Position numbers and translations under genes: made by a program
In this document: piece by piece, positions 1 through 5,984 of the stretch
How the letters are laid out: each line of letters begins with the position of its first letter
Position numbering within the stretch: the first letter of the stretch is position 1
Notes under the pieces: generated by a model
Told to the model about the DNA's origin: nothing
Seen by the model: the letters and a program-made list of their open reading frames with translations, nothing else
Databases searched by the model: none
NCBI GenBank assembly: GCA_900551585.1
Contig: URWU01000017.1
Coordinates: 1 to 13,478, forward strand
Length of the DNA stretch: 13,478 nucleotides
From: an uncultured Alphaproteobacteria bacterium
GTDB taxonomy: Bacteria; Pseudomonadota; Alphaproteobacteria; RF32; CAG-239
Direction of reading: 5' to 3'

Positions 1-26
1 CAGCGTCAGATGTGTATAAGAGACAG
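1..26. other. Residual Nextera adapter at contig end
   Basis: The first 26 bases equal the 3' end of the Illumina Nextera read-1 transposase adapter. Positions 8-26 are the 19-bp Tn5 mosaic end AGATGTGTATAAGAGACAG. This is a library artefact left untrimmed, not genomic sequence. The coding frame of the next gene reads sensibly up to position 27 and is cut there, so native sequence begins at about 27. Confidence 0.97.
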
Positions 27-1342
27 GGCATACGGAGTGCCACCGGGAAAGCCTTCTGCGCAAAAGCCCAATCCAACATACGCAAAGCCTCATCTTTGCA
101 AGTCGGCGCAAGATAAACCAAATTCGGAATATTACTCATCAGCGGAATATCAAATACGCTCAGGTGGGTTGCGTCCATACTGGTCAGGCCGCAGCTTTCC
201 AGCACAATCACCGCAGGACTATTATTCAGGCACAAATCCTGCGACAGCTGGTCATAAGTCCTTTGAATAAAACCGCCGTAGAACAAACCGGCCGGCTTCA
301 ACCCTGCCTTTGCCATTCCGGAAAGAAAAGCAATGGCATGCTCTTCGGCAATACCGACATCAAAATAATTATCGGGATGCTTGGTTCGAAATTCTCCCAG
401 ATTAACGGCACCGGGTGTTCCGGCTGTCACAACCGCCAGATTTCTGTCTTTCTGAACTCTTTTCTCCATATAATCGGCAACGATATCGGCATAAGTTTCG
501 GTTTCCGGCAACGGCAGTATTTTTCCGCTTTCAACATCAAACGGCATTGTCCAGTGAAAAGATTCTTTATCATCGACTGCCGGCTGATAACCACAGCCTT
601 TTAAAGTATGAACATGAACAACAACCGGATGATCGCTGTCTTTGACCTTCATCAATTCGGTAATCAGTTTGACAACATCGTTGCCCTCATCAACATAAAC
701 ATAGTCAAAACCAAGCGCTTTAAAATAATTATCCTCGGCCTGCCCTTTGGTTTCACGCAGCTTGGCCAGGTTCCCGTATAAACCGCCGTAGTTTTTGGCA
801 ATCGACATTTCATTATCATTAACAATGACAATAAAATTAGATTTGAAAGCACCGACATTATCCAAACCTTCAAAAGCCTCGCCGCCGGAAAGAGATCCGT
901 CGCCTATAATGGCAATCACATTTTCCGAACCGCCTTTTAAATCGCGGGCTTTGGCTAAACCGGATGCCAAACTGACTGACGTCGACGTATGACCGACAGT
1001 AAAAATATCATGTTCGCTCTCTTGCGGTGCAGTATAACCGGAAGCATCACCATAATGGTCATCATCATAAAAAGCCGCGGCACGCCCGGTCAAAAGCTTG
1101 TGCGGATAAGACTGGTGGCTCACGTCCCAAACCAATTTGTCATTCGGAGAATCAAAAACATAATGCAGAGCCGTTGTCAGTTCGACCACACCCAAATTCG
1201 GCCCCAAATGTCCGCCATGCTTGCTGACGCGATTAATAATTGCCGCGCGCATTTCATCACACAGCTCTTTTAAGGCCATAAACGATAAATCTTTAACATC
1301 TTTCGGAGAATTAATTGTTTTCAAAATTTCATAATCAGCCAT
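27..1342 (-). CDS. dxs: Short-form DXS-like thiamine diphosphate enzyme, C-terminus cut by contig edge
   Basis: About 438 codons are present from ATG 1342 (upstream AAAGGA) to the contig edge. Canonical DXS condenses pyruvate and glyceraldehyde-3-phosphate into 1-deoxyxylulose-5-phosphate in the cytosol, feeding isoprenoid, thiamine and pyridoxal synthesis. Visible marks are GGHLGPNLG with a conserved His (residue 45), WDVSHQSYPHK, the TPP/Mg motif GDG (147-149) to NDN (175-177), and IAEEHA with the likely catalytic Glu (333). IQRTYDQ and ALRMP follow near the cut. Compared with E. coli DXS (recalled from memory), about 35 residues are missing after NDNEMS. The canonical DRAGxVGxDGxTHxGxFD reads ESCGLTSMDATHLSVFD, losing the Arg that contacts substrate phosphate. 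It therefore fits a shorter DXS-like subfamily (about 580 aa) whose substrate may differ. The missing end would hold most of the transketolase C-terminal domain. Confidence 0.9.
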
Positions 1343-1375
1343 TGTTTTTTCCTTTTGTTATGTCAATTTTTCCTG

Positions 1376-1406
1376 ACTATAATCCTTAGAGTTACCTCTA
1401 AGTCAA
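1376..1406 (-). promoter_or_regulatory. MerR-type promoter with 19-bp spacer and operator dyad, upstream of the DXS-like gene
   Basis: Read leftward, a -35 box TTGACT (1401-1406) and a -10 box TATAGT (1376-1381) are separated by exactly 19 bp. The spacer region holds a perfect 7-bp dyad, CTTAGAG TTAC CTCTAAG (1385-1402). An overlong 19-bp spacer with a centred dyad is the classic layout of promoters activated by MerR-family regulators, which untwist the DNA. The CTTGACTTAGAG-type sequence recalls the AdhR/NmlR aldehyde- and electrophile-responsive branch. Transcription would start near 1369, about 27 nt before the ATG. No merR gene lies in this window. Confidence 0.72.
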
Positions 1407-1463
1407 GCATTAATTTTATTTTTTTAGTTGCGTCTTAATTTCCACACGCCAAAACAAAAAAAA

Positions 1464-1485
1464 GAGTTCTGAAATTTCAGAACCC
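1464..1485 (-). terminator. Rho-independent terminator after the 253-aa gene
   Basis: A perfect 18-bp palindrome, GTTCTGAAATTTCAGAAC (1466-1483), extends by two more pairs to GGGTTCTG...CAGAACTC when read leftward. It is followed by eight T residues. It lies 26 nt after the stop of the 253-aa gene and separates it from the MerR-type promoter. The flanking T-rich stretch on the other side is weaker, so leftward termination is the likely role. Confidence 0.8.
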
Positions 1486-1510
1486 TTTTAATTTTCATAA
1501 GTTTTTGTCA

Positions 1511-2272
1511 TTACATTTGTTTGAGAAGAGTCTTACCTATTTCTTGCCACCCATAACTCGGTTCAAAAGAATAGTGAAAATTTTTGCAAAATTCTTCTTC
1601 ACTGACAGGTTTTGCCAAATTGTCCTCGAGTTTATAGGGAAAACGACATCCATTAACTCTAAAACATAACCATTTTTGACTATATTCAAAATCATCTTTA
1701 TAGATCTGACCTTCCGGCAAATTCAACTCTATACGGACGGCATCCTGATTATAAAGATAAGTTTCCTGCGCTTGATAAGGATAAGCAACACAAACAAAAT
1801 CATCAAGCCAAAAAACACATTTAATCATATCATCACTAAGATTAATGATTTTACCTGTCTTTTTATGAATAAGATAAGTCTCTTTTTCAACATGATATAA
1901 GTCAAAAAACTCATTTTCATCATCAGGCTGGCGCTTTTTAACTTCAACCTCACCTTTCAGACCATAACGATATTTCCAAAACTCGCCGGCAGCTGTCAAA
2001 TAAATTCCCGGCCACTTTTTAGTAATAAGGCATCTCTTAAGCTCATGTTCAACAAAATCAACCCACTTGCCAACCGTCAACGAATTCGGTGACGGCCAAT
2101 CACAAGCATCAATCTCAAATATTTCTTCGAGAGCATTACAAATCATTTCCCATTCTTCGGCACAAAATCCATAATCGCCGACACGGGTTCTTTCTGTAAA
2201 AATAATCGGATCAACCCCTTTGTGCTCATTCAAATAGGCCGAAATTTTTAATGAAATTTCTTTCTTTGTCAT
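1511..2272 (-). CDS. Hypothetical protein, possible ACP-like N-terminus and tyrosine-rich C-terminal region
   Basis: This 253-aa soluble protein is not recognised as a family member. It has no signal peptide or membrane segment. Residues 1-80 look helical, and the segment VGDYGFCAEEWEMICNALEE followed by SLTVGKWVDFVEHEL has the spacing of an acyl carrier protein. The phosphopantetheine serine of the DSL motif is absent (CAEEW instead), which recalls degenerate ACP-like families such as DUF1493; this is an inference. Residues from about 90 to 230 are rich in Tyr, Trp and Phe with short strand-like blocks (KETYLIHKKTGKIINLSDD, QETYLYN), perhaps a small beta repeat. The gene is AT-rich relative to the murQ-fieF genes. 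No clear Shine-Dalgarno precedes the ATG. It stands alone between two terminators. Confidence 0.72.
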   Translation of the reverse strand: MTKKEISLKISAYLNEHKGVDPIIFTERTRVGDYGFCAEEWEMICNALEEIFEIDACDWPSPNSLTVGKWVDFVEHELKRCLITKKWPGIYLTAAGEFWKYRYGLKGEVEVKKRQPDDENEFFDLYHVEKETYLIHKKTGKIINLSDDMIKCVFWLDDFVCVAYPYQAQETYLYNQDAVRIELNLPEGQIYKDDFEYSQKWLCFRVNGCRFPYKLEDNLAKPVSEEEFCKNFHYSFEPSYGWQEIGKTLLKQM

Positions 2273-2368
2273 CAGATTAAATATTTAGCAGTTAAACAAT
2301 TCAGATAAGAAAACTTATGAATTTCAACACAACGATACACAATCGCACAATAATTCATAACTACAGAC

Positions 2369-2396
2369 AGCCTAATTTATTTTAGACAAAAGTCAA
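2369..2396 (-). promoter_or_regulatory. Weak candidate promoter for the 253-aa gene
   Basis: Leftward, TTGACT (2391-2396) is followed after 16 bp by TAGGCT (2369-2374), a poor -10. The start codon is about 97 nt downstream. Other AT-rich hexamers nearby could equally serve. The rest of 2273-2425 shows no gene. Confidence 0.22.
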
Positions 2397-2417
2397 CTCC
2401 GAAAAATTTATTCTTTA

Positions 2418-2492
2418 AAAACAAAAAAGAGCTCTGACGCAGCTCTTTCCTAATCTTTTTCTCTCAACGAGGCACCTGTAAAAGTTTAAGAT
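2418..2492 (-). ncRNA. Candidate small RNA between embedded promoter and terminator
   Basis: A near-consensus promoter (2499-2526) would start transcription near 2492, and a strong terminator ends at about 2418, giving an RNA of about 75 nt. There is no start codon with an open frame of note inside it. The first 16 or so nucleotides are the outer arm of the palindrome, and the 3' third is the terminator hairpin. It matches no RNA family known to me. The call rests only on promoter and terminator spacing, so it stays tentative. Confidence 0.28.
2426..2448 (-). terminator. Rho-independent terminator, distal to tuf
   Basis: Stem AAAGAGCT (2426-2433) and AGCTCTTT (2441-2448) closes a 7-nt loop. 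Read leftward, it runs into TTTTTTGTTTTT. It lies about 160 nt beyond the tuf stop, after the large palindrome. It could end tuf read-through or a short transcript from the promoter at 2499-2526. Confidence 0.85.
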
Positions 2493-2607
2493 TTGAGGAT
2501 TATAGCGTGAAAAACAAAGCGGTCAAAATTCTAGTGTACACTTAGTACATGAATTTTGACCGTTCTGTAGTTTTTTGCGTTAAAAGTACAAATACTGAAC
2601 TTTTACA
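2477..2607. repeat. Long imperfect palindrome directly after the tuf stop codon
   Basis: Nested inverted blocks share one centre near 2542. TGTAAAAGTT (2477-2486) pairs with AACTTTTACA (2598-2607), ATTTG (2491-2495) with CAAAT (2589-2593), and AAAAAC (2510-2515) with GTTTTT (2570-2575). The core CGGTCAAAATTC (2520-2531) pairs with GAATTTTGACCG (2551-2562), and TGTAC (2535-2539) with GTACA (2545-2549). The outermost repeat abuts the TAG of tuf. The size and terminal repeats suit a MITE-like or other palindromic element. No target-site duplication is evident. In the tuf mRNA the 12-bp core followed by CTTTGTTTTTC could also act as a proximal terminator. Confidence 0.85.
2499..2526 (-). promoter_or_regulatory. 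Near-consensus sigma70 promoter inside the palindrome
   Basis: Leftward, the -35 box TTGACC (2521-2526, one mismatch to consensus) and the -10 box TATAAT (2499-2504, perfect) are 16 bp apart. The -35 sits in the core stem of the palindrome. It points away from tuf, toward the terminator at 2426-2448. It could equally give a longer transcript into the 253-aa gene if termination is incomplete. Confidence 0.5.
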
Positions 2608-3798
2608 CTATTTGATGATTTTAGAAACAACACCTGCACCAACCGTGCGGCCGCCTTCACGGATAGCAAAACGAAGACCTTCGTTCATTGCAATCGGGTG
2701 AATCAATTTTGCGGTCATGGTGATGTTATCTCCAGGCATAACCATTTCTGTTCCGGCTGGCAATTCAATGCTTCCGGTTACGTCTGTCGTACGGAAGTAG
2801 AACTGAGGACGGTAGTTGCTGAAGAACGGAGTATGACGACCGCCTTCTTCTTTGGTCAGAATATAGCATTCGCAAGTGAAGTCTGTATGCGGGGTAATTG
2901 TTCCCGGTGCTGCCAAAACCTGGCCGCGCTCTACTTCTTCTCTCTTGGTTCCGCGCAACAGAACACCGATGTTATCGCCGGCTTCGCCTTGATCCAACAA
3001 TTTGCGGAACATTTCAATACCGGTGCAAGTTGTTTTCTGTGTCGGTTTAATACCGACGATTTCCAATTCGTCACCAACATGAACGACACCGCGCTCAACA
3101 CGACCGGTAACAACTGTACCACGGCCGGAAATTGAGAAAACGTCTTCAATCGGCATCAAGAAAGGCTGATCTTTCGGACGATCCGGCTGCGGAATGTAAG
3201 AGTCTACTGCTTTCATCAGTTCAATGATGGAATCATGACCGATGGTTTTGTCGCCGTTTTCCAGAACTGCCAAAGCTGAACCTTTAATAATCGGAATTTC
3301 GTCACCCGGGAAATCATAAGAGCTCAACAGGTCACGGATTTCCATTTCTACCAGATCCAACAATTCAGGATCATCTACTTGGTCTACTTTGTTCATGTAA
3401 ACAACCAATGCCGGAACGCCTACCTGACGTGCCAACAGAATGTGCTCACGAGTTTGCGGCATCGGACCGTCGGCTGAAGAAACGACCAAGATACCGCCAT
3501 CCATCTGAGCGGCACCGGTAATCATGTTTTTAACATAGTCGGCGTGACCCGGGCAGTCTACGTGGGCGTAGTGGCGGTTCGGGGTTTCATATTCTACGTG
3601 TGAGGTTGAGATGGTAATTCCGCGGGCTTTTTCTTCCGGGGCTTTATCAATTTGATCATAAGCAGTAAAGCTTGCACCGCCTTCTTCTGCCAATACTTTC
3701 GTAATCGCTGCAGTCAAAGTCGTTTTACCATGGTCTACGTGACCAATAGTACCAATGTTACAGTGCGGCTTGCTCCGCTCAAATTTCTCTTTTGCCAT
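2608..3798 (-). CDS. tuf: Translation elongation factor Tu
   Basis: EF-Tu is the GTPase that delivers aminoacyl-tRNA to the ribosomal A site. At 396 aa it is full length. The GTPase domain shows the P-loop GHVDHGKT (19-26), switch I RGITI with the Mg-binding Thr (62), DCPGH (81-85) with the catalytic His, NKVD (136-139) and a SAL motif near 174. Domains II and III follow, with conserved GRGTVVTGRVERG and the C-terminal VGAGVVSKII. The N-terminus MAKEKFERSKPHCNIGTIGH is of alphaproteobacterial type. AGGA lies about 10 nt before the ATG. The gene is 55 nt from tRNA-Gly with no promoter between, so it is probably cotranscribed with the two tRNAs, as in the enterobacterial tRNA-tufB operon. A large palindrome follows the stop codon at once. 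Confidence 0.99.
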   Translation of the reverse strand: MAKEKFERSKPHCNIGTIGHVDHGKTTLTAAITKVLAEEGGASFTAYDQIDKAPEEKARGITISTSHVEYETPNRHYAHVDCPGHADYVKNMITGAAQMDGGILVVSSADGPMPQTREHILLARQVGVPALVVYMNKVDQVDDPELLDLVEMEIRDLLSSYDFPGDEIPIIKGSALAVLENGDKTIGHDSIIELMKAVDSYIPQPDRPKDQPFLMPIEDVFSISGRGTVVTGRVERGVVHVGDELEIVGIKPTQKTTCTGIEMFRKLLDQGEAGDNIGVLLRGTKREEVERGQVLAAPGTITPHTDFTCECYILTKEEGGRHTPFFSNYRPQFYFRTTDVTGSIELPAGTEMVMPGDNITMTAKLIHPIAMNEGLRFAIREGGRTVGAGVVSKIIK

Positions 3799-3853
3799 AG
3801 TAAAAAATCCTAATCTGTTTATGTTGTTAGAACGATTCGTAAGGGGGAAATTT

Positions 3854-3927
3854 TGGAGCGGGTGAGGGGAATCGAACCCCCGTCATAAGCTTGGAAGGCT
3901 TCTGCTCTACCATTGAGCTACACCCGC
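3854..3927 (-). tRNA. tRNA-Gly (anticodon TCC)
   Basis: The 5' arm GCGGGTG pairs with CACCCGC. The D arm is GCTC...GAGC, the anticodon loop CTTCCAA, and the T arm GGGGTTCGATTCCCC. Discriminator T and the CCA end are encoded (3854-3856). The first anticodon-stem pair is G-A; I recall the same in other alphaproteobacterial tRNA-Gly(TCC), so it does not suggest a pseudogene. It lies 38 nt downstream of tRNA-Tyr in the same unit. Confidence 0.97.
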
Positions 3928-3965
3928 TTAATTTGCCTCTTATCGAGAGTAAACCTGAAATTGAA

Positions 3966-4051
3966 TGGTGGAGGGGGATGGATTCGAACCATCGTAGACG
4001 AAAGTCGACGGATTTACAGTCCGTTGCATTTGACCGCTCTGCCACCCCTCC
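3966..4051 (-). tRNA. tRNA-Tyr (anticodon GTA)
   Basis: This is a class II tRNA of 86 nt. GGAGGGG pairs with CCCCTCC, the anticodon loop is CTGTAAA, and the long variable arm is CGACTTTCGTCTACG. The T arm is GATGGTTCGAATCCATC. Discriminator A and CCA are encoded (3966-3969). It is the first gene of the tRNA-Tyr, tRNA-Gly, tuf unit. Confidence 0.97.
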
Positions 4052-4071
4052 ATTTTGCAAACTTCAGGAGT

Positions 4072-4085
4072 GAGGAACATTCCTC
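4072..4085. repeat. Short inverted repeat in the tRNA-Tyr leader
   Basis: GAGGAA CA TTCCTC is a 6-bp dyad with a 2-nt centre, located 21-34 nt before the tRNA-Tyr 5' end and downstream of the predicted -10. It may be a leader hairpin or a protein site; nothing more can be said. Confidence 0.4.
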
Positions 4086-4104
4086 TTGATATTCACTAAC
4101 AGGC

Positions 4105-4133
4105 AAATAACCGTATTTTGCCGACTTTGTCAA
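4105..4133 (-). promoter_or_regulatory. Candidate promoter of the tRNA-Tyr / tRNA-Gly / tuf unit
   Basis: A perfect -35 box TTGACA (4128-4133) is followed after 17 bp by TTATTT (4105-4110), a poor -10. It is the best leftward candidate in the divergent spacer between tRNA-Tyr and murQ, and would give a leader of about 45 nt. Confidence 0.5.
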
Positions 4134-4170
4134 CATATTTTTTGCTAAACATCCAAATTATTTTCATCTT

Positions 4171-4209
4171 GTTAATAAAAGAGCGCCCTGCCTTTTCCTA
4201 TTTATTAAC
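4171..4209. promoter_or_regulatory. Candidate operator: spaced inverted repeat upstream of murQ
   Basis: GTTAATAAA (4171-4179) and its exact reverse complement TTTATTAAC (4201-4209) are 30 bp apart centre to centre, near three helical turns, and lie 48-86 bp before the murQ start. Such spaced half-sites fit a dimer or tetramer regulator. E. coli murQ is controlled by the RpiR-type repressor MurR, but no such gene is seen here. I found no convincing promoter hexamers for murQ. Confidence 0.35.
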
Positions 4210-4256
4210 CTCTGCAAATTAATATATCCCTCAAAACAACCAGATGGAGAAAAAAT

Positions 4257-5144
4257 ATGCCTGCCGTTGCCCTGACTGAAAAAAGAAACCCCGCCACCAT
4301 CAATATTGACCTGATGGACGGCTGCGAAATTGCCCGCACCCTGAATAACGAAGATAAAAAAGTGGCTCTTGCCATTGAAAAGGTTTTGCCGCAAATCGGC
4401 GCAGCGATAGAATTGATTGCCGAAGCTTTTCAAAAGGGCGCACGCCTCGCCTATTTCGGCGCCGGAACCTCCGGACGCCTGGGCGTTTTGGACGCTTCCG
4501 AATGTTGGCCGACTTTCGGCGTAGAGCACGGCATGGTCAACGGTTTTATTGCCGGCGGTGACAAAGCCTTGCGTTTTTCGGTTGAAAACTCCGAAGACAA
4601 CGCCGACTTCGGATTACAAGATTTGGCAACTTTCAATCCGACCCCGGATGATATTATTGTCGGCATTTCTGCCAACGGCGGTCCGCGCTATGTGCTCGCC
4701 GTTCTGGAAAAAGCTCAGGCTTTGGGCTGCAAAACCATAGGCATCAGCTCCAACCCGGAAGCAAAACTGCAACACTATTCCGATATTTTTATCAACCCTG
4801 TCGTCGGGGAAGAGCCGGTCACAGGCTCATCACGCATGAAATCCGGCACCGCTCAGAAGATGATTCTCAACATGCTGTCGACCGGTGCCATGATTCGCAT
4901 CGGCAAAACTTATGAAAACTACATGATTGACGTCCGTATGATGAACGAAAAACTGGTTGACCGCGGCACCCGCATTGTCTCAGAAATTGCTAAAGTTCCT
5001 TACGAAGAAGCACAAAAATATATTGCCGACAGCGGCCGCAAGGTCAAAACGGCCTGTGTCATGGCCGTCAAAAAAGTCGGCAGGGAAGAAGCCGAGCAGC
5101 TTTTGGCCGCCGCCAACGGCATTTTACGCAAAGTTATCAGCTAA
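4257..5144 (+). CDS. murQ: N-acetylmuramic acid 6-phosphate etherase
   Basis: MurQ cleaves the lactyl ether of MurNAc-6-phosphate to GlcNAc-6-phosphate and D-lactate in the cytosol during peptidoglycan recycling. At 295 aa it is of normal length and aligns throughout with the family: TEKRNPATINIDLMD (7-21), the SIS-domain loop GAGTSGRLG (68-76), DASECWPT with catalytic Glu 82, NSED with Glu 113, and GSSRMKSGTAQK. The second phosphosugar loop differs: the usual AASGRTPYV is SANGGPRYV (138-146), replacing the loop Ser and shifting Arg. GGAG lies 7 nt before the ATG. The gene is divergent from tRNA-Tyr and followed by a 66-nt spacer before rlmB. No other recycling gene (anmK, nagA) is in the window. 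Confidence 0.95.
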   Translation: MPAVALTEKRNPATINIDLMDGCEIARTLNNEDKKVALAIEKVLPQIGAAIELIAEAFQKGARLAYFGAGTSGRLGVLDASECWPTFGVEHGMVNGFIAGGDKALRFSVENSEDNADFGLQDLATFNPTPDDIIVGISANGGPRYVLAVLEKAQALGCKTIGISSNPEAKLQHYSDIFINPVVGEEPVTGSSRMKSGTAQKMILNMLSTGAMIRIGKTYENYMIDVRMMNEKLVDRGTRIVSEIAKVPYEEAQKYIADSGRKVKTACVMAVKKVGREEAEQLLAAANGILRKVIS

Positions 5145-5210
5145 GATAACAGTAGAAAATTAAGATTTTTACGCTATGATAAAAATACAAATTCAATAAT
5201 GAGGAAAACC

Positions 5211-5972
5211 ATGTCTAAAAATCGCAGCAATAATTCTAATAACTCTGCCGGAACCATTCTCTACGGCCGCCATCCGGTTATGGCCGTACTCAATAACAAA
5301 AACCGCCGTATCAGCAAAATCCTCTGCACCAAAGACAACTTTGACGAACTCAAAGCCGTTTGCCAGCAAAACGACATTAACACCGGCCTGCTTAATACCG
5401 TCGATAAAAAAGAAATCGACCGCATTCTGCCGCGTGACGCCGTTCATCAGGGCTTTGCCGTTTATTGCAGCGAATTGGAAGATTATTCGCTCGAAGATAT
5501 CTGCATCATGGCCGACGAGAAAAGCCGCTGCCATGTTCTGGTCTTAGACCAGGTCACCGACCCGCAGAACATCGGTGCCATCATCCGTTCCTGCGTCGCT
5601 TTTGACGCTTTGGCCCTCATTTTGCAGGATAAAAACTCTCCGGCTGAAACCGGTGCCATGGCCAAAGCCTCGGCCGGGACGATTGAAAACCTGCCCATCT
5701 GCCGCGTGACCAACCTGTCCCGCGCCATTCAGCAGCTCAAAGAAGCCGGTTTCTGGACAATCGGCATGGACGGTTATGCCACCACCTATATTGATGAAAT
5801 CGATAAATCAGGCAAAACCGCCATTGTCATGGGCTCGGAAGGCAAAGGCCTGCGCCGCTTGGTTGAAGAAAGCTGCGATACAACCGTCAAGCTGCCGATT
5901 TCCGACAAAGTGGAGAGTCTGAACGTTTCTACCGCCGCGGCCATTGCTCTTTATGAAATAAACAAAGGATAA
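5211..5972 (+). CDS. rlmB: 23S rRNA (guanosine-2'-O)-methyltransferase, TrmH/SpoU family
   Basis: RlmB methylates the ribose of G2251 (E. coli numbering) in the 23S rRNA P-loop using S-adenosylmethionine. This 253-aa protein has the N-terminal substrate-binding domain beginning YGRHPV (18-23). The knotted SPOUT domain shows motif 1 VTDPQNIGAIIRSC (about 113-126, with the conserved Asn and Arg), motif 2 IVMGSEGKGLRRL (about 204-216) and motif 3 LPISDKVESLNVSTAAAIA (about 226-244). I chose ATG 5211 because GAGGAAAACC lies just before it. The in-frame ATG at 5199 precedes that site and has no ribosome site of its own. A TATGAT at 5175-5180 could be a -10, but no -35 supports it. Other TrmH-family targets cannot be excluded. 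A 12-nt gap leads to the next gene. Confidence 0.92.
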   Translation: MSKNRSNNSNNSAGTILYGRHPVMAVLNNKNRRISKILCTKDNFDELKAVCQQNDINTGLLNTVDKKEIDRILPRDAVHQGFAVYCSELEDYSLEDICIMADEKSRCHVLVLDQVTDPQNIGAIIRSCVAFDALALILQDKNSPAETGAMAKASAGTIENLPICRVTNLSRAIQQLKEAGFWTIGMDGYATTYIDEIDKSGKTAIVMGSEGKGLRRLVEESCDTTVKLPISDKVESLNVSTAAAIALYEINKG

Positions 5973-5984
5973 AAGAGGACAATC

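Noticed and set aside
10..1273. Several small rightward open frames across the first 1.3 kb, including one starting inside the adapter
   Set aside because: They are antisense to a continuous, clearly DXS-like frame with the TPP motif; one begins in adapter sequence.
27..1342. Idea that the DXS-like gene is a pseudogene because no complete frame with a stop is present
   Set aside because: The frame is open for all 438 codons and is simply cut by the contig edge.
2520..2562. Core hairpin of the palindrome as a simple tuf terminator
   Set aside because: It could terminate in part, but it has an interrupted T run, a 19-nt loop and much longer flanking complementarity, so a terminator alone does not explain it.
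3884..3908. G-A mismatch in the tRNA-Gly anticodon stem as a sign of decay
   Set aside because: I recall the same mismatch in other alphaproteobacterial tRNA-Gly(TCC); the remaining stems are intact.
3827..4073. Small open frames covering the two tRNA genes on both strands
   Set aside because: Both tRNAs fold fully with encoded CCA ends; coding here would be incidental.
5199..5210. Upstream ATG at 5199 as the rlmB start
   Set aside because: The GAGG ribosome site lies after it and just before ATG 5211, so 5211 is preferred.
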